Origin: Pseudoxanthomonas sp.
GTDB taxonomy: Bacteria > Pseudomonadota > Gammaproteobacteria > Xanthomonadales > Xanthomonadaceae
Length of the DNA stretch: 64,000 bases
NCBI RefSeq assembly: GCF_027498035.1
Contig: NZ_CP114978.1
Span: 1 to 64,000 of the forward strand
Direction of reading: 5' to 3'
Numbering within the stretch: position 1 is the first letter of the stretch; every line of letters begins with the position of its first letter. The notes under the pieces were generated by a model. The model saw only the letters and a list, made by a program, of their open reading frames with translations, was not told the DNA's origin and did no database searches. Both the position numbers and the translations under genes were made by a program. This document shows, piece by piece, positions 1 to 7,578 of the stretch.

Positions 1-1026
1 CTTGAACAGGCCATACAGCACGCCGCAGGCCACGATCGTCACCCCGATCACCGCCATGTATCCAAACCGCGTGTGCAGCTCGGGCATGTTGTCGAAGTTC
101 ATGCCGTACCAGCTGGTGATCAGCGTGGGCGCGGCCAGCAGGGCGGCCCAGGCGCCCAGGCGCTTGACCGTTTCGCCCTGGCCCAGGGTGACCAGCGACA
201 GGTTGACGCTGAGCGCGGTGCCCAGCATCTCGCGCAGCGTGTCGATGCCGTCGTTGACCCGCAGCGCGTGGTCGTGGACATCGCGCATGTACAGGCGGAT
301 TTCCTCGGGCACCAGCGGGCTCTGGGTGCGCACCAGGTGGTTCAGCACGTCCTGCAACGGGCCGACTGCCACGCGCATCAGGGTGAGCTCGCGCTTGAGG
401 TCGTACAGGCGCCGCACCACGGCGCCCTTGTAGGTCTCGGAGAAGATGTCGCGTTCCAGCGAGAACAGCGTGTTGCGCGATTCCTCGATGATCGGCAGGT
501 AGTTGTCGACGATGAAGTCCAGCACGGTGTACAGGCAGAAGGCCGGCCCGAGCTGCAGCAGGTCCGGTTCGCGCTCGATCCGCAGCCGCGCCGGCGTGTA
601 GGACAGCGAGGCGCCATGGCGCACGGTGATCAGGTAGCGCTGGCCCAGGAAGGCCTGGGTCTCGCCGTAGCGGATCTTTTCGTCGATGACCTGCACGGTG
701 TGCATGGCCAGGAACAGCGACTGGCCATAGGCCTCCAGCTTGGGGCGTTGGTGCGCCTTGCTGGCGTCTTCGATGGCCAGGTCGTGCAGGCAGAACTCCT
801 CCTGCAGCTTCAGCAGGACGTCCTGGTGCGGTTCGTATAACCCGACCCAGACGAAGGAGCCATCGTCGGTCGCCAGCACGTCGCTGATCTGGTCCAGGGT
901 CAGGTCGCGCCGCTTGCCGCTCTGGTCGTACGAGGCGCAGGTGATGACGCAGGCGGGGTTGCCTGGAGAGGACGGGGGTTGCGGAGGAAGGGGGGCGGAA
1001 GGGGTGTTCGAAGGCAACAGGCTCAT
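1..1026 (-). CDS. corA: CorA family magnesium/cobalt transporter (3' end outside window)
   Basis: This is a CorA-type divalent cation channel of the inner membrane, expected to carry Mg2+ and possibly Co2+ or Ni2+. The reading frame starts at the ATG at 1026 and is open to the window edge, so the last few residues are missing. Reading the minus strand gives a long cytosolic N-terminal domain (roughly residues 30-290) and then a first membrane helix that ends in the family signature YGMNFDNMPEL (Tyr-Gly-Met-Asn near residues 307-310). A second hydrophobic helix (GYMAVIGVTIVACGVLYGLFK) runs off the edge. The GMN motif is diagnostic for the family. The first about 25 residues are Pro/Ser-rich and the true start could lie slightly downstream. 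The gene is divergent from the PadR regulator and looks monocistronic here. Confidence 0.93.
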   Translation of the reverse strand, partial: MSLLPSNTPSAPLPPQPPSSPGNPACVITCASYDQSGKRRDLTLDQISDVLATDDGSFVWVGLYEPHQDVLLKLQEEFCLHDLAIEDASKAHQRPKLEAYGQSLFLAMHTVQVIDEKIRYGETQAFLGQRYLITVRHGASLSYTPARLRIEREPDLLQLGPAFCLYTVLDFIVDNYLPIIEESRNTLFSLERDIFSETYKGAVVRRLYDLKRELTLMRVAVGPLQDVLNHLVRTQSPLVPEEIRLYMRDVHDHALRVNDGIDTLREMLGTALSVNLSLVTLGQGETVKRLGAWAALLAAPTLITSWYGMNFDNMPELHTRFGYMAVIGVTIVACGVLYGLFK

Positions 1027-1175
1027 GCCGCGCATCGTGCGCCAGCGCCGGTGAACCCGGCAACCCGCGCATGGCCACGTTCCAGGCGGCCGATCGGGTC
1101 GCATGACTACCGGCACATCCGCTATACCGGACTTCGCACTAGTATCGTCTTCAACCTAGTGGCAGGGGGCCGGCA

Positions 1176-1541
1176 ATGGGCGATCCAGAGACCCAACTCA
1201 AGAAGTTCCAGAAGGAGCTCAGCGCCGGCACGGTCTCGCTGGCGCTGCTCGCGGTGCTGGCCCAGGCCGGGGAACCGCTCTACGGGTATCTGATCGCCAA
1301 GCGCATGGAGCTGCTGGGCGAAGGGGTGTTGTCGGGCAAGCAGAGCGCGTTGTATCCGGTGCTGCGCAACCTGGAGGGCGCCGGCCTGCTGGACAGCCAT
1401 GTGGAACCATCGGCGTCAGGTCCGCCCAGGCGCTATTACCGCATCACCGAGCCGGGGCGCGAAACCCTGACGCAATGGGCCGCCGCCTGGCGTGCCACCC
1501 GCGATTCCGTTGACACCGTCCTGAGGGGGACCACCGCATGA
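1176..1541 (+). CDS. PadR family transcriptional regulator
   Basis: A 121-residue winged-helix regulator. The N-terminal half carries the PadR pattern: a helix with LALLAVLAQAGEPLYGY, then KQSALYPVLRNLEGAGLL (recognition helix and wing), then PPRRYYRITEPGRETL, where the YYRIT strand is typical of PadR. It lacks a long C-terminal effector domain, as in the short PadR-s2 type. The stop overlaps the start of the next gene (ATGA, 4 bp), so the two are translationally coupled. In many bacteria such short PadR proteins are coupled to membrane proteins with an N-terminal HAAS/DUF1700-type domain, and the partner here fits this. The ligand and regulated genes are unknown; autoregulation of the pair is likely by analogy. 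Confidence 0.88.
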   Translation: MGDPETQLKKFQKELSAGTVSLALLAVLAQAGEPLYGYLIAKRMELLGEGVLSGKQSALYPVLRNLEGAGLLDSHVEPSASGPPRRYYRITEPGRETLTQWAAAWRATRDSVDTVLRGTTA

Positions 1542-2440
1542 ACGCACAAGGTTTGCCCACCACCATCCCCGAATACCTGGAACAGCTGCGGGCGGCGCTG
1601 AAGGGTGCTGACCCGGCCATGATCCAGGACGCGTTGTACGACGCCGAGGAATACCTGCGCTCGGAACTGGGCGAACAGGCCGGCAAGACCGAGGCCGAGG
1701 TCATCGCTTCGGTCGCCGGCAGCTACGGCGCGCCGGAAGAAGTGGCCGACATCTATCGCCAGACCGAAGTCACGGTGACCCGCGCGCTGCGCGCGCCGCC
1801 GCCGCCGCCACGGCGTTCGTCCATCGGCAAGTTCTTCGGCGTCGCGGCAGACCCGCGTACCTATGGCGCGCTGTTCTACATGCTGCTGTCGATGATCACC
1901 GGCACGTTCTACTTCACCTGGGTCGTGACTGGCGCATCCATCTCGCTGGGCACGTTGATCCTGATCATCGGTCTACCGCTGCTGGTGCTGTTCTTCGGCT
2001 CCATCCGGGTGCTGTCGCTGGTGGAAGGCCGCATCGTCGAGGCGCTGCTGGGCCAGCGTATGCCGCGCCGTCCGCTTTACACGCAGCGCGACCGGCCGTG
2101 GCTGTCGCGCATCGGCGACATGTTCACCGACCGCCGCACCTGGAGCACGATGCTGTACCTGCTGCTGATGCTGCCGCTGGGCATCGTGTACTTCACCCTG
2201 GCCACCATCCTGCTGTCGGCTTCGCTGGGCATGCTGGCCGCGCCGCTGCTGTACTTCTGGGACGATTCGCATGTATGGGTGGACGGGGTCAGCGTGACCA
2301 TCAGCAACGCCTGGGCGATTCCATTGGTGACCTTCGCTGGGCTGATCCTGCTGTTCGTCACCTTGCACCTGGCCCGCGCTATCGGCCACATGCACGGCTG
2401 GCTGGCCAAGCAGCTGCTGGTGCGTTCGCCGGTGGTGTGA
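1538..2440 (+). CDS. HAAS/DUF1700-like sensor-type membrane protein, partner of PadR
   Basis: A 300-residue protein. Residues about 8-75 form an acidic helical domain (PEYLEQLRAALKG, DAEEYLRSE, YGAPEEVADIYRQ) like the HAAS/DUF1700 domain found next to PadR regulators. A proline run near residue 90 follows. Two related membrane blocks come next: TYGALFYMLLSMITGTFYFT (about 105-125) with a second helix to about 160, then WSTMLYLLLMLPLGIVYFTL (about 199-219) with partner helices. A last helix (about 258-283) ends near the C-terminus. The two blocks each begin with R(R)TW/Y and look like an internal duplication, as in putative-sensor (PF13796-like) proteins. The start overlaps the padR stop. Function is not established; a membrane sensor or envelope-stress role is an inference from the pairing. 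Confidence 0.72.
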   Translation: MNAQGLPTTIPEYLEQLRAALKGADPAMIQDALYDAEEYLRSELGEQAGKTEAEVIASVAGSYGAPEEVADIYRQTEVTVTRALRAPPPPPRRSSIGKFFGVAADPRTYGALFYMLLSMITGTFYFTWVVTGASISLGTLILIIGLPLLVLFFGSIRVLSLVEGRIVEALLGQRMPRRPLYTQRDRPWLSRIGDMFTDRRTWSTMLYLLLMLPLGIVYFTLATILLSASLGMLAAPLLYFWDDSHVWVDGVSVTISNAWAIPLVTFAGLILLFVTLHLARAIGHMHGWLAKQLLVRSPVV

Positions 2441-2443
2441 TGT

Positions 2444-2510
2444 CGTAGCCCGGGTAAGGCCAACGGCCGCACCTGGGATCACGCGGGGGCTGCTTACCAC
2501 CCGGGCTACG
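2444..2510. repeat. Imperfect palindromic (REP-like) element
   Basis: The left arm CGTAGCCCGGGTAAG (2444-2458) pairs with the right arm at 2493-2510, which is its reverse complement with a 3-nt insertion. The interior is GC-rich. It sits 4 bp after the stop of the membrane protein gene. Elements with GTAGCCCGGGTAAG arms are common extragenic palindromes in proteobacteria. Confidence 0.7.
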
Positions 2511-2521
2511 GTCTAGGCCGC

Positions 2522-2563
2522 CATCAACAAAAACCCGCCAGTCACGGCGGGTTTTTTGTTGAT
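2522..2563. terminator. Bidirectional intrinsic terminator
   Basis: An AACCCGCC / GGCGGGTT stem around a short loop is flanked by an A-run on the left and a T-run on the right, so it can terminate both the rightward 1176-2440 operon and the leftward PHA depolymerase transcript. Confidence 0.88.
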
Positions 2564-2577
2564 GCGGCTGAAGCGGA

Positions 2578-3825
2578 TCAGGCGTTGTACTTGGCGAAGA
2601 ATGCCTTGACGTCCGGATACACCTCGTCGCGCCAGCGGCGGCCGCTGAAGATGCCGTAATGGCCGGCGCCCTTGACCGTGATGTGCTTGCGCTTGGCTTT
2701 CGGGATGCCGGTGCACAGCGCTTGGGCCGCCTTGGTCTGGCCCAGCCCGGCGATGTCGTCCAGCTCGCCTTCGATGCTCAGCAGCGCGGTACGGCTGATC
2801 GCGGCCGGATTGACCCGCTCACCGCCGATGTCCCACTCCCCGCGAGGCAGCAGGAATTCCTGGAACACGATCCGGATGGTGTCCAGGTAGAACTCGGCAG
2901 GCATGTCCAGCACGGCGTTGTATTCGTCGTAGAACCGGCGATGCGCGTCGGCATCGTCCAGGTCGCCCTTGACCAGGTCGGCGTAGAAATCCCAGTGCGA
3001 CATGAAATGCCGGTTGGGATTCATCGCGATGAATCCGGCATGCTGCAGGAAGCCCGGATAGACCTCACGCCCGTGGCCGGGATAGTTCACGGGTACGGTG
3101 TGGATGACGTTGTTCTCGAACCACGACAGCGGGTTCTGCGTGGCCAGGTCGTTGACCTGGGTCGGGCTGACGCGCGCATCGATCGGCCCACCCATCATCA
3201 CCAACGAGCGCGGCGTGGTTTCGCCGGCGGCGGCCATCAGCGACACCGCCGCCAGCACCGGCACGGTCGGCTGGCACACGCTCATCACGTGCAGCTGGTC
3301 GGCGCCGATGTGGCGGATGAAGTCCTGGATGTAGGCGACGTAATCCTCCAGTCCGAAACCGCCTTCCTCCACCGGCACCAGGCGCGCGTCGATCCACTCG
3401 GTCACGTAGACCTTGTGGTCGCGCAGCAGGGTGCGCACGGTATCGCGCAGCAACGTGGCGTGGTGGCCGGACAGCGGCGCCACCACCAGCACGGTCGGTT
3501 GGAGCTTGAGTTTTTCGATATAGGCCTGGTCATCGGTGAAGCGCTTGAAGCGCAGCAGCCGGCAGAACGGCTTGGTCAGCACTTCCTGCTCGATCACCGG
3601 CACGGTGCGGCCTTCGGCCTCGACTTCCGGGATGTCCCAGTCGGGCTTTTCGTAGTCCTTGCCCAGGCGGTGCATCAGCTCGTTGTAGGCCGAGATGCGC
3701 TGCGCGCCAGGCAGGTTGGACAACCAACTGTTGGGATCGGAAAACGCACGCGAGCTGGCGTCGGCCAGATGCACCCACGGGGCCATCCATTGGCGGCCCA
3801 TTTCATGCCACTGGTAAAGCATCAT
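2578..3825 (-). CDS. phaZ: Intracellular polyhydroxyalkanoate depolymerase (PHB_depo family)
   Basis: A 415-residue alpha/beta-hydrolase of the intracellular PHA depolymerase family, which hydrolyses stored polyhydroxyalkanoate granules in the cytoplasm. It begins MMLYQWHEMGRQWMAPW, the N-terminus usual for the family. The nucleophile region is VMSVCQPTVPVLAAV; in the R. eutropha PhaZ1 group the nucleophile is a Cys in CQP, which maps here to about residue 182. A C-terminal GAGHYGIFSGRRWRDE segment carries the likely catalytic His. The length is normal and there is no signal peptide, in keeping with an intracellular enzyme. No phaC, phaB or phasin gene lies nearby in this window. The gene stands alone and ends at a bidirectional terminator. 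The start could be either of two adjacent ATG codons. Confidence 0.93.
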   Translation of the reverse strand: MMLYQWHEMGRQWMAPWVHLADASSRAFSDPNSWLSNLPGAQRISAYNELMHRLGKDYEKPDWDIPEVEAEGRTVPVIEQEVLTKPFCRLLRFKRFTDDQAYIEKLKLQPTVLVVAPLSGHHATLLRDTVRTLLRDHKVYVTEWIDARLVPVEEGGFGLEDYVAYIQDFIRHIGADQLHVMSVCQPTVPVLAAVSLMAAAGETTPRSLVMMGGPIDARVSPTQVNDLATQNPLSWFENNVIHTVPVNYPGHGREVYPGFLQHAGFIAMNPNRHFMSHWDFYADLVKGDLDDADAHRRFYDEYNAVLDMPAEFYLDTIRIVFQEFLLPRGEWDIGGERVNPAAISRTALLSIEGELDDIAGLGQTKAAQALCTGIPKAKRKHITVKGAGHYGIFSGRRWRDEVYPDVKAFFAKYNA

Positions 3826-3958
3826 ATGTAGAAGCCGTTACAGAACAGGCGGTTGCCGCGGCGCAGCATATCCGAACGCGACGGATCTGACGTGAATTCG
3901 CCATTTCCTTTCCCTTTTCCGGTGCGTCGTCGAGCGACAACGCCTCGGGGAGTCGGGA

Positions 3959-4552
3959 TCACGCGGTGGTTTCCAGTGCCGCGGCCTCGTCGGCCAGGCC
4001 TGGCCCCAGCCAGCAGTGCGAGCCGGCTGGCTTGAAACCGACCTTGCCCAGCTGCCGGCGGTACCAGGCGGCGGGTCGCGGCTTGAAGTCGTCGTGGTCG
4101 CCTTCGAATGCGTCCTGCGCGGTGAAGGTTTCCAGGAACGCCACGCCGCCGCACAGCTCGCCCAGGCCTTGCAGGCCGCGCTTGAGTTCGGCATCGGGCA
4201 CGTAATGCAGTACGTCGGCGCAGACCAGCAGGTCGACCGGCGCTGTTGGGCGCAGCCACTGGAAATCGCCGAACGTCGCGTGATGCAGGTTGCGCCGCGT
4301 CCCGAAACGCTGGACCGCGTAGATGCTGCTGTCGAAGCCCAGGTACTGCACCTTGGGACGCAGCTTCAGCAGCGGCGCGCGCCAGGCGCCTTCGCCGCAG
4401 CCGATGTCCAGCACCGTGCGCACCGGTCGTTCCAGCCAGTATTCGGCGCAGGCCACGGCCAGGGCCACCTTGCGGGCCAGGCGCGCGGGGCCGCCGATGT
4501 CGCCCTGGCGGTACCAGCGCTGGAAATAGTCGTGGTCGTACTGCTTGTCCAA
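3959..4552 (-). CDS. Class I SAM-dependent methyltransferase
   Basis: A protein of about 197 residues with a Rossmann-type methyltransferase core. Motif I is VLDIGCGEGAWRAPL, followed by an acidic loop in YLGFDSSIYAV, then DFQWL and DLLVCADVLHYV (motif IV region). It is a small-molecule or biomolecule methyltransferase of unknown substrate. The frame extends upstream to an ATG at 4627, but that ATG shares a CATG palindrome with the start of the divergent hemJ-like gene, and no promoter for either could fit. The TTG at 4552 (LDKQYDHDYFQRWY, where homology-like sequence begins) is therefore preferred. No strong ribosome binding site is visible, so the start is uncertain. The neighbours do not suggest a pathway. 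Confidence 0.78.
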   Translation of the reverse strand: MDKQYDHDYFQRWYRQGDIGGPARLARKVALAVACAEYWLERPVRTVLDIGCGEGAWRAPLLKLRPKVQYLGFDSSIYAVQRFGTRRNLHHATFGDFQWLRPTAPVDLLVCADVLHYVPDAELKRGLQGLGELCGGVAFLETFTAQDAFEGDHDDFKPRPAAWYRRQLGKVGFKPAGSHCWLGPGLADEAAALETTA

Positions 4553-4625
4553 GATGCGTCGCCGGGGAGGGATGGGGGACAATGATCGCCTTACCGCAGC
4601 TGTGCGCGCCACGGAGTGAAGTTCC

Positions 4626-5096
4626 ATGCAGGCCTATTTCTGGGTGAAGACCTTCCATCTGCTGTTCGTCATCGCGTGGATGGCGGCGGTCTTCTACCTG
4701 CCGCGGATCCTGGTGAACATCGCTGAAAGCAAGGGCCAGCCGGACGTGCAGGCCCGCCTGGAACTGATGGGCCGGCGGCTGTACCGCTTCGGCCATGTGA
4801 TGTTCGGGATCGCGGTGATCTTCGGCCTGGTGCTGTGGCTGGGGTACCACTTCATCCCGGATTTCCCGACGATGGTCGGCGGCCGCGCAGGCTGGCTGCA
4901 CGCCAAGCTGGGACTGGTGGTGCTGATCCTGGCGCACTTCATCGTGACCGGGCGCTGGCTCAAGGGCTTGGCCAGGGGCAAGGCGCTGCCATCGGGCAAG
5001 GCGCTGCCATCGGGCAAGGCGCTGCGCTGGTTCAACGAGGTGCCAGTGGTCCTGCTGGTGGTGATTGTGTATCTGGTGTTGGCGAAGCCGTTCTGA
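4626..5096 (+). CDS. hemJ: HemJ-like (CopD/UPF0093 family) membrane protein
   Basis: A 156-residue protein with about four membrane helices. It matches the HemJ family along its length: KTFHLLFVIAWMAAVFYLPR at the N-terminus with the conserved His, WLHAKLGLVVL in the third helix with conserved His and Lys, and RWFNEVPVVLLVVIVYLVLAK at the end, which resembles the family's NE.P..L...V..VKPF close. HemJ oxidises protoporphyrinogen IX in bacteria without HemG or HemY. The cytoplasmic loop between helices 3 and 4 contains a tandem repeat (GKALPS twice, then GKAL) from an 18-bp duplication. An ATG start at 4626 is used; upstream lies only the 5' region of the divergent methyltransferase. Assignment as the cell's functional protoporphyrinogen oxidase is by family only. 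Confidence 0.8.
   Translation: MQAYFWVKTFHLLFVIAWMAAVFYLPRILVNIAESKGQPDVQARLELMGRRLYRFGHVMFGIAVIFGLVLWLGYHFIPDFPTMVGGRAGWLHAKLGLVVLILAHFIVTGRWLKGLARGKALPSGKALPSGKALRWFNEVPVVLLVVIVYLVLAKPF
4977..5025 (+). repeat. 18-bp tandem repeat inside the hemJ-like gene
   Basis: The unit GGCAAGGCGCTGCCATCG occurs at 4977-4994 and 4995-5012, then 13 bp of a third copy. It encodes Gly-Lys-Ala-Leu-Pro-Ser in frame, so copy-number change would alter loop length without a frameshift. Confidence 0.9.
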
Positions 5097-5685
5097 CTTT
5101 TCGCTGTGCTTTCGTTTTTCTGGAAGCAAGGCAAGAGCTTTCGCACGGCTCCGCCGCACGAGCTACTTTTGTCTTGGCAAAAGTAGCCAAAACCGTGGGC
5201 GCCGACACTCGCCGATGCTGCGCATCGGTGCCCTGTGCTCCTCGTCTGATCGGGCACGGCGCCCAAACTCGCTACGCTCAAACAAGGGCGCCTCTTCGGC
5301 CCGATCAGCCTGCGGTGCTCAGCTCGCTTTGAAGGCGCTGAAGATCAAGATCTGAGCAACGGCAACGGCAACGGCACAGGAGCAGCCGAGCAAGCTCGGC
5401 GCTACGAGTCATGTGTTCTTTCAGATGGTCGCGATGCGGCTCTTGTAGAGCGGAGCTTGCTCCGCTGCCTTTGCTTTTGGCTTTCAGATCTGCGGCTGTT
5501 GAAAAGCGCCTCTTTGCCTATCTTTCCTGCATGAGCAAGAAAGGAGGTCGTGCCGCGAAGTGGCGCGGTTTTCAACGGCGAAGTCGGTAAAGCTCTTGCT
5601 TCATGGAGGATGAGCCGCAGAAACAAGTGAGTTCTAACGAGCAGAGGCAAGGCGCGCATCAATGCGCGCTTACCACCTCAGCACC
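5097..5685. other. 589-bp spacer made largely of repeat-type sequence, no convincing gene
   Basis: No frame here has a plausible protein. The first 300 bp look like a dispersed element often seen in Xanthomonadaceae and Pseudomonas intergenic DNA: a hairpin with arms CTACTTTTG (5163-5171) and CAAAAGTAG (5178-5186) is followed by CCAAAACC and a run of short palindromes (for example GATGCTGCGCATC). A second palindrome of the TTGTAGAGCGGAGC class lies at 5443-5466. A third hairpin, GCGCGCAT/ATGCGCGC (5652-5669), lies just past the alkaline phosphatase stop. Confidence 0.6.
5443..5466. repeat. Dispersed palindrome, copy 1
   Basis: The core AGCGGAGC-TT-GCTCCGCT is a perfect 8-bp dyad preceded by TTGTAG. 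The same element recurs at 8989-9016 and, diverged, at 47101-47173. Confidence 0.8.
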
Positions 5686-7374
5686 TCACTCCACTTCAAA
5701 CGTCTTCGACACCGGCAACTCCACCGGCACGCCGTTGGCATCGCAGGTGCCTGCCACGCACAGTCGCTCACGCAGCTTTGGGGTGGCTTGCACGATCAGG
5801 TGGTAGATCGTGTTCTGCTCGACCGTGCCGTGGAAGGACTGGCTGCCCGGGCCGGTGGCCCAGATGCCGACGTCATCGCCGCCGTGGGTCTCGGACTTCA
5901 GCGGGATCATGCTTTCCTGCAGGTAGTCCGGTGCCTCGGTGTCGACATTGGTCAGGTCGGGGCGGCCGGTGGAAGGCTGCACGTCGGACGGCTCGTGCGG
6001 GGTGTGCTTCGGGCCCTGCGGCTGGGTGTTGCTGGCGCCGGGATAACCGGGGCCGTTGGCGTAGCTGAGCGTGGTGTAGGTCATGCCGGTCTGGTCGCGC
6101 GCGTATTGCGTGCGGTCGCCGTCTTCGCCACCCAGGCCGCGGACCTTGCCCAGGATCGGGTTGCCGCGCACCGGATAGCCGACGAAATTCAACGAATGCG
6201 AATGGTCGGCGGTGACGATGATCAGCGTGTCCGGCGGCGCGGTCTGCACCGCGGTGCGCACGGCATCGGACAGGGCGATGGTTTCATCCAGCGCACGGAA
6301 GGCGTTGCCGTTGTGGTTGGCGTGGTCGATGCGGCCGCCCTCGATCATCAGGGCGAAGCCTTCCGGTCTGCTGGACAGGGTATTGATCGCAGTGGCGGTC
6401 AGCTCGGCAAGGCTCGGCTCGCCTTTCGGCGTGCGGTTGCGGTCGTGGTCGAACTGCATGTGGTCCGGTTCGAACAGGCCGAGCAGCGCCGGGGCGTCCT
6501 TGGCCGCTTCCAGTTCTTCGGTATTCCACACGTAGACGCCGCCCGGATGGGCCTGTTTCCACTCGGCCACCAGGTCGCGGCCGTCCAGGCGCAGGCCGAC
6601 CTTGTCGTCGTATTCGGGATCGCGCTCGGTCGCAGGCTGGAATTCGCTGCGGCCACCGCCAAGGGCGACCAGCGGGCCGCGGCCGAAGCGGGCATCGGTC
6701 AACAGTTGCTGGGCGATGTCGGTGCAGCCGGCGGTCTTGGCGGACTCGGGCAGGTCTGCGTCGTTTTCCCAGTTGCGTTCGGGCGTACGGGCGTAGGTGG
6801 CGGCGGGCGTGGCATGGGTCAGGCGCGCGGTGGTGACGATGCCGGTGGCCATGCCGGCGCTGTCGGCCAGTTGCAGCCAGGTCAGCAGGCCCTTGTTCAA
6901 GCTGTCGGCGCAGTCGTCGCGGGTGCCGGCGCTGACGCCGATGGCGCCCATGTGCGACTTCACGCCGGTCATGATCGCGGTCATGGTGCCGGCCGAATCC
7001 GGCGTCTGCGAATCGGTGTTGTAGGTCTTGCTGAGCGCGGTGGCGGGGAAGCCTTCCCAGCTCAGCGCGTTTTCTTCGCCCGAGCTGCCCTTGCGCTGGC
7101 CTTCCAGGATGCGCGCGGCGGCCACGGTGGTCAGGCTCATGCCATCGCCCAGGAACAGGATCACGTTGCGGGCCTTGCCGGCCATCGCGCCGTTGCTGGC
7201 GGCCCGGGCGGCGCCGCTGCGGTACCACCACTGTGGGGTTTCGCCCTGCGGGTGGGCGACGCTGGGCACTTCGACCCGTGGCGCGGCCGCGGAGGTGGAC
7301 GACGGCGCTGAGGTCGCGCACCCGGCCAGCAGGGTGACGGTCAGGGCGGTGGCGATGCGGGTGGCTTGACGCAT
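5686..7374 (-). CDS. Alkaline phosphatase (PhoA-type), lipoprotein
   Basis: A 562-residue alkaline phosphatase that hydrolyses phosphomonoesters outside the cytoplasm. The ATG at 7374 is chosen because it gives a lipoprotein signal peptide (MRQATRIATALTVTLLAGC, lipobox LLAGC); the frame stays open 49 codons further upstream but without signal-like sequence. Metal and active-site motifs are present in order: NVILFLGDGMSLTT (metal-binding Asp), PDSAGTMTAIMTG (nucleophile Ser, about residue 128), IEGGRIDHANHNG, VTADHSHSLNF, and THGGDDVGIWATGP with the late His ligands. It is therefore probably an outer-membrane or periplasm-anchored enzyme. The gene is convergent with hemJ across a repeat-rich spacer and divergent from the symporter gene. 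A Pho box was not recognised by eye. Confidence 0.93.
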   Translation of the reverse strand: MRQATRIATALTVTLLAGCATSAPSSTSAAAPRVEVPSVAHPQGETPQWWYRSGAARAASNGAMAGKARNVILFLGDGMSLTTVAAARILEGQRKGSSGEENALSWEGFPATALSKTYNTDSQTPDSAGTMTAIMTGVKSHMGAIGVSAGTRDDCADSLNKGLLTWLQLADSAGMATGIVTTARLTHATPAATYARTPERNWENDADLPESAKTAGCTDIAQQLLTDARFGRGPLVALGGGRSEFQPATERDPEYDDKVGLRLDGRDLVAEWKQAHPGGVYVWNTEELEAAKDAPALLGLFEPDHMQFDHDRNRTPKGEPSLAELTATAINTLSSRPEGFALMIEGGRIDHANHNGNAFRALDETIALSDAVRTAVQTAPPDTLIIVTADHSHSLNFVGYPVRGNPILGKVRGLGGEDGDRTQYARDQTGMTYTTLSYANGPGYPGASNTQPQGPKHTPHEPSDVQPSTGRPDLTNVDTEAPDYLQESMIPLKSETHGGDDVGIWATGPGSQSFHGTVEQNTIYHLIVQATPKLRERLCVAGTCDANGVPVELPVSKTFEVE

Positions 7375-7578
7375 GCGGGGAGCGGGTTCCAGTGGAGTCG
7401 ACCGCCGATTATGCGCAGCCCCTGCGGCAGTCCCATGACGGCTGTCGACGATGTCATCGACACGGGCCGGCGTCCGATGTCCCGTCACTGGTCCGCCGGG
7501 TTCCACGCCGGGCGTCGCCATGGCCCGGTGCCTGGGCTAAGGTGCGGTCTTGATTGTCATGTTGGGCAAGGTGCTTCA

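Noticed and set aside
5402..5662. Minus-strand frame in the spacer past the phosphatase gene
   Set aside because: Short, overlaps a dispersed palindrome and has no signal, motif or ribosome binding site.
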